A DNA stretch of 64,000 bases from Pirellulales bacterium (lineage in GTDB: Bacteria > Planctomycetota > Planctomycetia > Pirellulales > JANQPP01). The stretch is taken from positions 1 through 64,000 of the forward strand of contig JANQPP010000006.1 of NCBI GenBank assembly GCA_028289405.1, in the 5' to 3' direction. The notes below the pieces were generated by a model. The model did no database searches. It was given only the letters and a program-made list of their open reading frames with translations, and was not told where the DNA came from. Shown here piece by piece: positions 1-7,686 of the stretch (its first letter is position 1; each line of letters opens with the position of its first letter). The position numbers were made by a program, and so were the translations under genes.

Positions 1-2
1 AT

Positions 3-908
3 GTAGTCCGGGGCGGCGTTGGCGATGACGTCATTCTCGGCGGAGCCGGGAACGATCGGCTGAGCGGTGGAGCAGGCGACGATTCCATGGCAGGGGGAGC
101 CGGTAACGACATGCTCGAGGGAGGCATGGGTGATGACCGCCTGCATGGCGGGAGCGGCGGCGACGCGATCCTGGGTGGCGCCGGCGATGACCGGATCCAT
201 GGTGGTTCGGGGGACGATAAAATCGCCGGCGGCGCGGGGGAAGATTACCTGCAAGGCGGCTGGGGGAGTGACCACTTGGACGGCGGCGCGGGGAACGATG
301 AAATTCTCGGCGATCCCCTCGAACCGTCCGTTCAGCCCGAGCCGGCCACGTTGGACGAAGTCGCCCAGATGAAGATCAAAGCGGCCAGCGACGCCGTGCT
401 GAATGCCGACGCCGAATTACTGCCGACTGGCGGCAATGACACGCTCGTTGGTGGGGAAGGGAATGACCGGCTGCATGGCGGAATGGGCGACGACGTCCTG
501 GACGGCGGCGAAGGGGACGATGCGCTTGTGGGAGGACGTGGAGACGACATCCTGCGGGGCGGAGCTGGAAATGACCGCCTCGGTGGCGGCACCGGGAACG
601 ATGTACTCCAGGGAGGAGCCGGCAACGACCAACTCTCGGGAGACGCAGGGAATGATGTCCTCCACGGCGACGCGGGGGATGATACCCTCTCGGGTGGCGC
701 GGGCAACGATCTGCTCGACGGCGGCGCCGGCAACGATGATCTCTCCGGCGACGAGGACGCCGATATCTTGATTGGCGGAGCCGGCGAAGACCGGTTCGAT
801 GGCGGTGAGGGAACCGATTTCGTCTTCGCGCTGGACGGGACCGTCGATGAAATCTGCGACGATGGCCTCGACACGATCGTCAAGGACGTGTTCGACATCA
901 ATTGTTAG
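3..908 (+). CDS. RTX-type calcium-binding repeat protein, C-terminal part (5' end outside window)
   Basis: The open frame enters from the left edge; an internal ATG at 87 is not the true start because the repeat pattern already runs upstream of it. The protein consists of tandem glycine/aspartate-rich nonapeptides of the GGxGxDxLx type in two blocks, separated by a linker of about 45 residues rich in Pro, Ala and Glu (roughly positions 315-430 of the window). Such repeats fold into calcium-binding parallel beta-rolls and are typical of secreted or surface proteins, often exported by type I systems. The C-terminus ends in a short acidic, hydrophobic tail with a single Cys. No catalytic domain is visible in the part present, so the function of the whole protein cannot be stated. 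Confidence 0.85.
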   Translation, partial: VVRGGVGDDVILGGAGNDRLSGGAGDDSMAGGAGNDMLEGGMGDDRLHGGSGGDAILGGAGDDRIHGGSGDDKIAGGAGEDYLQGGWGSDHLDGGAGNDEILGDPLEPSVQPEPATLDEVAQMKIKAASDAVLNADAELLPTGGNDTLVGGEGNDRLHGGMGDDVLDGGEGDDALVGGRGDDILRGGAGNDRLGGGTGNDVLQGGAGNDQLSGDAGNDVLHGDAGDDTLSGGAGNDLLDGGAGNDDLSGDEDADILIGGAGEDRFDGGEGTDFVFALDGTVDEICDDGLDTIVKDVFDINC

Positions 909-1327
909 AGCGTGTCGTTTAGGTGTGTAGTCTTCATCGCACCGAATCGCGAGCCCACACGGCGCCTCGATCGCTGCACGCTCGATGCGATGCCCTGCCT
1001 GTCGGTGGCGCGGATGACGAAGGTCGTCCCGTTGTCGACAGGCTTGGGCATTTTTCTCGTTGGTTAGGGCGGCAGCCCCAATCGACCAATTCAGGCCAGG
1101 CGGCTACCATTTGATGGATATTATCTGAAACTCTCCCTACTCGCGCGGGTATGCATGGCAGCGGCGGCCCGCGCAATCTGCCCAACGCCAATGCTCGCCA
1201 TGAATACCGGTGGCGGGCTGAGGCAAAGCGTTTCCGTGAGGCCAAGCCAATAACTTTTCCTCTCCCGCGAATACTGCATCAACGACTGTTTAGCCCGTTG
1301 ATTTGAGACCTCCCGTTGGAGTGATAC
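909..1327. other. Intergenic region, no gene recognised
   Basis: About 420 bases between the RTX gene and the PQQ-propeller gene. The open frames crossing it are short or are shadows of the downstream gene. No tRNA-like fold, terminator with a T-run or repeat was recognised. It presumably holds the promoter of the gene at 1328. Confidence 0.5.
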
Positions 1328-3130
1328 ATGACCTGGTCCCGTCTCGTTAGCGCACTTCTCGTCGTCACGGTGGGTGCCGTGTGGATTCACCCCGAGAAGG
1401 TGTTCGCCACGGAACCGCGCAAACGGCTGGCCATCGAGCCGGCGGATTGGGCAACCTACAATTACGACTTCCAGGGCTGGCGTTACAACCCGGCAGAAAG
1501 ACGGCTTTCTCCGGCCAACGCCGCACAGCTTGAAATCAAATGGCAATTCCCTTCTGAGGGTTGGCGGGGAAAGGTGGGCGCGATCAACGCCACGCCTTCG
1601 GTAGTAAACGGCCACGTCTACTTCGGCACCTCGACGTATCCCCGATTCTACAAGCTCAAGCCCAACGGCGAAGTCGCCTGGAGTTATGAACTCGGCGGCC
1701 TGGGACGCCAGGCCACGCAACGCATGCAAAGCGTCATGGGGCTGGCTCCACGGGACGGAATCTACTCTTCCGCATTGGTGACCGAGGATTCCGTCTACTT
1801 TGGTGACGTGCTCGGCGTGGCATACTGTCTCGACCGGGAGACCGGCGAGGAAATCTGGACGGTCAACACCAAGGCCAGCGATTTTCCCGGCGCCCACCAA
1901 GCGAATCTGATCATGGCGTCGCCCATGATGGCGGACGGCAAGGTGGTCTTCGCCGGCGGAGCCTTCGAGCATGCCGGTCCCTTGCTGCCCGGCTACAAGT
2001 GCTGTAACGGGCGCGGTTTCGCGATGGCGCTCGATCCGCGCGATGGAGAACTGATTTGGAAGTACGACGTCGGCCCGGAACCCGAGAAATTTGATCCGCC
2101 CGTTCGCATGCAGTCCCCCTGGGGGGAACGCGTATTTCACTACGGGCCATCCACGAGCTCCGTTTGGTCCACTCCTTCTTACGACGCCGAAACACGGACC
2201 GTGTTTTTCGGCACGGACATTCACAACTCGCCGCGCAAACCGACGGACGATGATCTCCGCAACTACACGCCTCATTCGGCGGCGGTTATCGCGGTCGATG
2301 CCCGCACGGGTGAAGAGAAGTGGGTGACACAGACGAACCCACATGATGTCTGGAATTACACCATGCCGTCGTATGATCCGGAGACGGGCTACAAGGACCA
2401 ATCGATCGGCGACACTCCGAAGGTCCTTTCGGTCATGGTGGACGGCAAGCCAACACGCGTGGTCGGCGCCGGCGCCAAAAACGGCGGCTTCTACCTTATG
2501 CGGATTGACGATGGTGAGATTGTAGCGCAAACACCGATCTATACGGGTCCGCCCTCCGATGATCCCGACGTCGATCCCCGCACGCTCGCCTTGCCCAGCC
2601 CCATTGGCGGGTTGCAAACCGGCTGCGCCACGGACGGGAACTTCATTTTCACCAACGGTATCGACGCTATTTTCAGAGGCACGAACACACGCAAATCCAC
2701 GGCTCCGCCCACAGGAGGCCGGGTGACTTGCATTAGCGCGGATACCCAAACCGAGCATTGGCGGCATGAGCGGCCCAAAGTCGCCTGGGTCGGTGGCACA
2801 AAAGAGGAGCCGCTCTTTCGGGACGTAGGCGATCCGGTCGCGTCGGGCATCGCGGTCGCCAATGGCTGCCTTTTCTTCACGACGTTAGCCAGTAACAAGC
2901 TGGTGGCCTTGGATGCCAGCAATGGCGAAGTGCTCAAGGAGATCCATCTCGGGCCTGTTTTGGCGGGCCCTTCCGTTTCCCGTGGCCGAGTCTATGTTGG
3001 CACTGGCAATACGCAATTTCTTGAAAATGAATCCGAGGCTTACTTTCCCAAAAGCACCGAGGGAACGTTGTACTGCTTTGGGCTGCCCGGCGAAGATGAG
3101 ATCGACCAACTCGGCGGCGGAAACGAATGA
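1328..3130 (+). CDS. PQQ-binding-like beta-propeller protein (PVA-dehydrogenase-like)
   Basis: 600 residues. Residues 1-27 form a signal peptide, so the protein is probably periplasmic. The mature start (WATYNYDFQGWRYNP, then LSPANAAQLEIKW) matches the N-terminus of quinoprotein dehydrogenases, and several PQQ-type blades (xVxALDxxTGExxW) follow. Adjacent cysteines at residues 225-226 in a CCNGRG context recall the CC-xxRG segment of polyvinyl-alcohol-dehydrogenase-type quinoproteins. No CxxCH haem motif is seen, so an external electron acceptor would be needed if it is an enzyme. The gene 55 bases downstream encodes an alpha/beta hydrolase; the pair could oxidise and then hydrolyse a substrate, but this is inference. 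A 548-codon antisense frame across it is a shadow. Confidence 0.85.
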   Translation: MTWSRLVSALLVVTVGAVWIHPEKVFATEPRKRLAIEPADWATYNYDFQGWRYNPAERRLSPANAAQLEIKWQFPSEGWRGKVGAINATPSVVNGHVYFGTSTYPRFYKLKPNGEVAWSYELGGLGRQATQRMQSVMGLAPRDGIYSSALVTEDSVYFGDVLGVAYCLDRETGEEIWTVNTKASDFPGAHQANLIMASPMMADGKVVFAGGAFEHAGPLLPGYKCCNGRGFAMALDPRDGELIWKYDVGPEPEKFDPPVRMQSPWGERVFHYGPSTSSVWSTPSYDAETRTVFFGTDIHNSPRKPTDDDLRNYTPHSAAVIAVDARTGEEKWVTQTNPHDVWNYTMPSYDPETGYKDQSIGDTPKVLSVMVDGKPTRVVGAGAKNGGFYLMRIDDGEIVAQTPIYTGPPSDDPDVDPRTLALPSPIGGLQTGCATDGNFIFTNGIDAIFRGTNTRKSTAPPTGGRVTCISADTQTEHWRHERPKVAWVGGTKEEPLFRDVGDPVASGIAVANGCLFFTTLASNKLVALDASNGEVLKEIHLGPVLAGPSVSRGRVYVGTGNTQFLENESEAYFPKSTEGTLYCFGLPGEDEIDQLGGGNE

Positions 3131-3185
3131 TGACGGTGCTGGTGACATTCCCGAATACCTTCCCAAGATTCCAGAGACTTGCTTC

Positions 3186-4112
3186 ATGAATGCGCCCAAG
3201 CTACGGGCGGCCGAATCGGAGGCCGAAGTTCCCGAGGATATCACTTTTCGGGCCGCCGAGATTCTTAGCGAAGGAACGCGGATGGCCGCCGAAGTTTTCG
3301 CACCCCAAGATCCCGCCGAGGGCCAACTGCCCACGATCGTGATGAGCCACGGATGGGGAGGTACCGCCGAACTCTTGCGCCCCGACGCGATCGTCTTTGC
3401 CCAGGCAGGCTACCTCGTCGTGACCTTCGATTACCGTGGCTGGGGAAAAAGTGATTCTCGGCTGATCCTCGCGGGGGAAAAGCCAGAGCGGCGGGACGAC
3501 AAGCTGATCGCCCAAGTGAAGGAGGTCCGCGAGGTTGTCGACCCCCTCGACCAAACCACCGACATCATGAACGCCTTGCATTGGGTACAAGCGGAACTCC
3601 GCTGCGACCGGGACCGCATCGGAATTTGGGGTTCTTCCTTTTCTGGCGGGCATGTCGTCCACGTCTCCGCCCGTGATCCCCGCGTGAAGGCTTTCGTGAG
3701 CCAGGTCGGCGCGATGGACGCGCGGTGGGTGATCGAAAAACCGCCGCTGCGCGACTCCACATTCCAACAAGGTACCGGACGGACGCGGGGCACGGTCGAG
3801 TATCCGGCTCCAGGAGCGAAGTTCGGCAGCCTGACCGGTTTTCCCGTGCTGGAGAAACTGATGGGCTACGCGCCAATTGAAGACATCGACCGTTGTGAGA
3901 ATTGCGCCAAACTGTTCATCATCGCCGAACACGAAGAGCTATTTGCCAACCAGGACCACGCGATCGCGGCTTATAATCGGGCTCAAGGCGTAAAAAAACT
4001 CGTCATGCTAGAGGGCATTGAGCACTACGGCATCTACGAAGAGAAACGCGGGGAAGCACAACGGCACGCGCTCGACTGGTTCAATGAACACTTGAAAACA
4101 CCGCGCGAATAA
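3186..4112 (+). CDS. alpha/beta hydrolase (dienelactone hydrolase / S15-like)
   Basis: About 308 residues from the ATG at 3186. The frame is open much further upstream, but that part overlaps the PQQ gene and looks non-coding; ATG 3099 is an alternative. The fold is shown by the oxyanion-side motif HGWGG, the strand FDYRGWGKS, the nucleophile elbow WGSSFSGGH near residue 150 and a C-terminal IEHYGIY region that can supply the catalytic His. The elbow is G-x-S-x-S rather than the usual G-x-S-x-G. No signal peptide is evident. It follows the PQQ-propeller gene closely and is probably co-transcribed. The substrate cannot be named. Confidence 0.8.
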   Translation: MNAPKLRAAESEAEVPEDITFRAAEILSEGTRMAAEVFAPQDPAEGQLPTIVMSHGWGGTAELLRPDAIVFAQAGYLVVTFDYRGWGKSDSRLILAGEKPERRDDKLIAQVKEVREVVDPLDQTTDIMNALHWVQAELRCDRDRIGIWGSSFSGGHVVHVSARDPRVKAFVSQVGAMDARWVIEKPPLRDSTFQQGTGRTRGTVEYPAPGAKFGSLTGFPVLEKLMGYAPIEDIDRCENCAKLFIIAEHEELFANQDHAIAAYNRAQGVKKLVMLEGIEHYGIYEEKRGEAQRHALDWFNEHLKTPRE

Positions 4113-4157
4113 AGGGATTCGACGCAAACTCTCCGCCCATCCGCGCTCGCGTGCCTT

Positions 4158-4922
4158 CTACCTTGGTGAGTCCAGCAGTGCCACCGTACGCTTGGGAGCA
4201 ATCAGCCGGTAGCTTCCCAAGAGCAAGTCTTCGATTTCCTCCCAGTCATCGAAAACACCGGGATCAATGGTGACCCAGCCATCCCCCGGGCGGCTGTAGG
4301 GCGCCTTCTCGATACCAGGCAACTTCATCATCGCTTCGGATTGAGATGGTTCCATCTTCAGGCCGATTCGTGGTCGGGCCTGGTCTTCGGCACATCCGCA
4401 GAAGATTTTCTCGCCGACTCGGAAATGGGGAATTCCCCAAGTCAAAGTTTCCTTCGTCTTCGGTAGCGCCAGACAGATCGACCGCAGCCTGCGTAGCACC
4501 TCATCGAAGTTTATCCCTCCGGCCATCGTGGCCTCGTTCAGCGCGACCGATTCTCGGAGCCAAGCACGTAGCGGTAACCGTTCCAAATCGTCCAACGAGC
4601 GGAGTTTCGCATGCTTAAACCGTTGGCTAGTTCCCTCCAAAAAACCGTCTGGATCGGTAAGTTCCGTGCCGCGCGGGAAGTAGATATTGCAGTGGGCTTT
4701 CTGCGGTTGAATCCAACAGACATCGGCCATGGTCCGGTACATGGCGATCGAACGTGGCCCGCCGACGAATCGCTCTTCCGCGCCGGGCAATTCTTCAACC
4801 ACCAGATCCCGCAGGGCCTGGGCGATGGCTTGGACCGGTCGCGAGCAGTTTTTGATCACGCCGGAAAAACTTCTCGGCTTTGGACGCTTCGTGGCAGCAG
4901 AGTTTTTCGTCTTCTTGGCCAT
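4158..4922 (-). CDS. DUF1801 - MmcQ/YjbR two-domain protein
   Basis: 254 residues. The first half (after a basic, low-complexity start) resembles DUF1801/YdhG-type proteins: an AQALRDLVVEELPGAEE helix, then WIQPQKAHCNIYFPRG. The second half resembles MmcQ/YjbR proteins, a CyaY-like fold: LPKTKETLTWGIPHFRVGEKIFC, then WVTIDPG. Both families are usually separate proteins of about 120 residues, so this is a fusion. Neither domain has a settled biochemical role. The gene converges with the hydrolase at 3186. Confidence 0.75.
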   Translation of the reverse strand: MAKKTKNSAATKRPKPRSFSGVIKNCSRPVQAIAQALRDLVVEELPGAEERFVGGPRSIAMYRTMADVCWIQPQKAHCNIYFPRGTELTDPDGFLEGTSQRFKHAKLRSLDDLERLPLRAWLRESVALNEATMAGGINFDEVLRRLRSICLALPKTKETLTWGIPHFRVGEKIFCGCAEDQARPRIGLKMEPSQSEAMMKLPGIEKAPYSRPGDGWVTIDPGVFDDWEEIEDLLLGSYRLIAPKRTVALLDSPR

Positions 4923-5008
4923 GGCCTTCCGCTGCCAGCAATTGGATGGAAAGACTGCTGGCCGCCTAGTCTAACCGGCGATGCACGCGCGGTCGACAAA
5001 ATTTGAAC

Positions 5009-5719
5009 TTAGTTGAGACTGAATTCCGGCGGAAAGGTGAGACAGGCGCCGCGAGGTTCCTCCCAAGAAACGCCCTGGCCGCAGGGCACATGTTGAAGCA
5101 GCACCCGGGCTCTTTGGTCAACATCCGTTTCGGCTAACAGCCGCTGCTTGAGGCAGACCGGCAAATTCAAAGTGTAGGCCACGATGTCGGTCAGCATGCC
5201 GAGAGAGACTTCTTGGTCCAACAGCCGTTCGAATTGCTCACCCGAGTCGGGCAACTTGGACAGTACACGGCGAAAACCGCCCAGCAGTTGCCGACGCAGC
5301 AGGGGACGCTGACCCTCGCCTTGGCACGGATACTGGTCTTCGTCGATTTTGCTGCGAGCTTCCCGGAATTTGCGCGGCGAATCAAATTCCTCTAGCAGGC
5401 GAATCCGCCGCAAGCCAACCAGCAAAATATTGTAGCGGCCATCGTCATGACGATGATGGGCCACGATCCGCCCCAGGCAAGCGTGCCCGTGCAGCGGAGG
5501 CTGGCCCTCGTAATCCTGCTCCCAACCGGGGGACAACGTGGCCATGGCGATGTACTGGTCTCCCGATAACGCTGCGGCGACCAGCTCGCGATAGCGGGGC
5601 TCGAAAACATGCAGCGGCTGCATCACATGCGGATACATCACGTAATCCGGCAGGGGAAACAAGCGAACCCGGCCGGAAAATTCTTCCGCGTCAAACGTGA
5701 TTCCCTCGAACATGGACAT
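5009..5719 (-). CDS. LON peptidase substrate-binding-domain protein
   Basis: 236 residues. The N-terminus (RVRLFPLPDYVMYPHVMQPLHVFEPRYRELV) and the later LGRIVAHHRHDDGRYNILLVGLRRIRL match the Lon N-terminal (LAN/PUA-like) domain as found in stand-alone proteins. There is no AAA+ or protease domain, and the length fits the stand-alone family. A role in substrate recognition or protein quality control is only inferred. The gene is in line with the DUF309 gene upstream (84 bases apart), possibly in one transcript. Confidence 0.85.
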   Translation of the reverse strand: MSMFEGITFDAEEFSGRVRLFPLPDYVMYPHVMQPLHVFEPRYRELVAAALSGDQYIAMATLSPGWEQDYEGQPPLHGHACLGRIVAHHRHDDGRYNILLVGLRRIRLLEEFDSPRKFREARSKIDEDQYPCQGEGQRPLLRRQLLGGFRRVLSKLPDSGEQFERLLDQEVSLGMLTDIVAYTLNLPVCLKQRLLAETDVDQRARVLLQHVPCGQGVSWEEPRGACLTFPPEFSLN

Positions 5720-5802
5720 GCGTGCCGTCCCCTGGTTGCTCTGCCGGCGACTATTCAGTCCACGTGCCGGCCTGGTGCCGCGAATCTTGTGTCACGATCG
5801 TT

Positions 5803-6213
5803 TCACGGATCAATCTCCGTGCCGTCCAAATGAATCTCCGGAATGGTCTCCGCGTCGATTTCCACTTCAGGATATTCGCCGGGCTGGCTTTCGCTTTCGG
5901 CGGCGAGTGCCGGAGCGAAACACTGGTCCATCTCCGCCAGCAATTTGTCCACGTTGAGACCCTGATAATTCGGCCGGAAGCCTTCGAGATACTTCCCACT
6001 GCTGCGGTAGAGCTTGAGCGCGCCCCGGATGTTGCCATTCCCGAAGTGATGTAGCGCCACCGCTGTTTGGATCAAACCTTGATAATACGGGCGGCTCTCT
6101 CCTTGAGTGTCAGCCCACAGTTCTTCCCACACTTCGTGGGCCTCGAAGAAATCACACTCGTTGAAGTATGCGATGCCCTGCTCATACAGGGCGCGGCGGT
6201 CGGTTTCCGTCAT
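5803..6213 (-). CDS. DUF309 family protein
   Basis: 136 residues. The signature FFEAHEVWEELW near residues 22-33 and the following YYQGLIQTAVALHHFGNGNIRGALKLY define the DUF309 family of small helical proteins of unknown function. The acidic C-terminal tail is unremarkable. It lies upstream of the LON-domain gene on the same strand. Confidence 0.88.
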   Translation of the reverse strand: MTETDRRALYEQGIAYFNECDFFEAHEVWEELWADTQGESRPYYQGLIQTAVALHHFGNGNIRGALKLYRSSGKYLEGFRPNYQGLNVDKLLAEMDQCFAPALAAESESQPGEYPEVEIDAETIPEIHLDGTEIDP

Positions 6214-6696
6214 CGTCCGCGTGCCTCGGTAGGTTGGCGCTCGTTCGGTGCTGTCTGTCCTGGCCCTGGGCGGCCTTGAGGAACAAATCGGATTGGCGGG
6301 CTGGTCGTGTCACGGCGAGATTTCCCACCGCGCAGCAATTATAGCGTCCCGTGGCGTGGAGGCTATCGCGGCGGAGAACCGAGCTTTGTTCTCGCCCGCG
6401 TGTTTCGGCTTGGTTCGGTTCAAGTGAAATCGATGGAATGGGTTAAATAGCTTCTAGCAGGTACCCGGGGCGTGGAAAAAACCGCATGGCCTGGTAGCCC
6501 GCGTGATCGCCAGCCAAAGTGTCGCATTTCCATTTCAGCCGGGGATTGGTGAACAAGGACGTCCAGCAACCCGAGGCTTAGGCTCAAAACACGATTGCGG
6601 AATCGGGCACACGGTGTGAAAATCAAGGTCCGATGGTGGAAGACAACCTCCCTCTCGATGGATGGGCAATTCGGCACGGAATCCGCGTGAAATCTC
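6214..6696. other. Intergenic region, no gene recognised
   Basis: About 480 bases between divergent genes (DUF309 and the desaturase). It contains short overlapping frames on both strands without family resemblance. It must hold the promoters of both neighbours; no operator-like repeat was seen. Confidence 0.5.
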
Positions 6697-7686
6697 ATGT
6701 CCACGACCAACGCACGCCCCTTGGCTGTTTTGTGGAATTATGTGTTCATTATCTTCTTGGTGCATGCGTTGGGCCTGCTGGCCATCGTGCCCTGGTTCTT
6801 CAGTTGGTCCGGCGTGGCCTTGTGGCTAATTGGCCAAATTGTATTTGGCACGCTGGGAATCACCGTGGGCTACCACCGGCTGTTGACCCATCGGAGCTTC
6901 GCTTGCGGCAAGTGGCTGGAACACGCCTTCGCCACACTCGGCATTTGCTGCATGCAGGATACGCCCGCCCGTTGGGTGGCCTTCCACCGCAAGCACCATC
7001 AATATTCGGATGAGCCGCAGGACCCGCATTCACCTCTGGTCGATTTCTTTTGGTCGCACGTCGGCTGGGTCGTATTGGAGAAGCCCGAGCACCGGCAGAT
7101 CGGGTTCTATGAACGGTATGCCCGCGACATCCTCCAAGACTCCTATTACTTAAGCATGGAACGGCACGTGAAAGGGATGTGGATCTATGCCGTGCATGCC
7201 GTGCTCTATTACCTGGCCGGGCTGGCAATCGGCTGGGCGTGGACGGGAAACTACCTGGGCGGAGTACAATTGGGGGCGAGTTGGCTCGTCTGGGGCGTGC
7301 TGCTCCGCACGGTGACCGTGTGGCACGTCACTTGGTCGGTCAATTCCCTCTCCCACATTTGGGGCTATCAGAACTACGACACGGGAGACGACAGCAAGAA
7401 TAACTGGCTGGTCGGTATCCTCGCCGTGGGAGAGGGTTGGCACAACAATCACCACGCCGATCAGCGCTCCGCCCGGCACGGCCACAAATGGTGGGAAGTG
7501 GACGGCACCTACGGCATCATCCGCGCGCTGGAATTTCTGGGCCTGGTCTGGGACGTCGTGCCACCGACGGGGAGCACCGCGAAGCCATCGAAGAAAACTC
7601 GCGAAACTGCCGCGAGTAGTCCACGGAAGTTGGCTCCCGTCAGCGCGGAAACTGCTGGGCAAATGTCATTCACTTCGGCGGAATAG
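6697..7686 (+). CDS. acyl-CoA (delta-9-type) fatty acid desaturase
   Basis: 329 residues, an integral membrane di-iron enzyme that introduces a double bond into acyl chains. The three histidine boxes are present: HRLLTH, HRKHH and HNNHH. Hydrophobic segments flank them (residues about 10-50 and 165-205). Length and box spacing fit membrane desaturases. The last 40 residues (rich in Lys, Thr, Ser, Ala) are not part of the family core. The 3' end overlaps the convergent acylase frame by 178 bases, so one of the two C-termini is probably a late extension. Confidence 0.93.
   Translation: MSTTNARPLAVLWNYVFIIFLVHALGLLAIVPWFFSWSGVALWLIGQIVFGTLGITVGYHRLLTHRSFACGKWLEHAFATLGICCMQDTPARWVAFHRKHHQYSDEPQDPHSPLVDFFWSHVGWVVLEKPEHRQIGFYERYARDILQDSYYLSMERHVKGMWIYAVHAVLYYLAGLAIGWAWTGNYLGGVQLGASWLVWGVLLRTVTVWHVTWSVNSLSHIWGYQNYDTGDDSKNNWLVGILAVGEGWHNNHHADQRSARHGHKWWEVDGTYGIIRALEFLGLVWDVVPPTGSTAKPSKKTRETAASSPRKLAPVSAETAGQMSFTSAE

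Noticed and set aside
3..780. Direct DNA repeats at the left edge, considered as a CRISPR or satellite array
   Set aside because: The period is the RTX nonapeptide coding unit and the repeats are imperfect at the DNA level, with no spacers.
1121..2767. 548-codon antisense frame in the PQQ gene
   Set aside because: Shadow of the high-GC coding strand; no domain resemblance and it lies wholly inside a well-supported gene.
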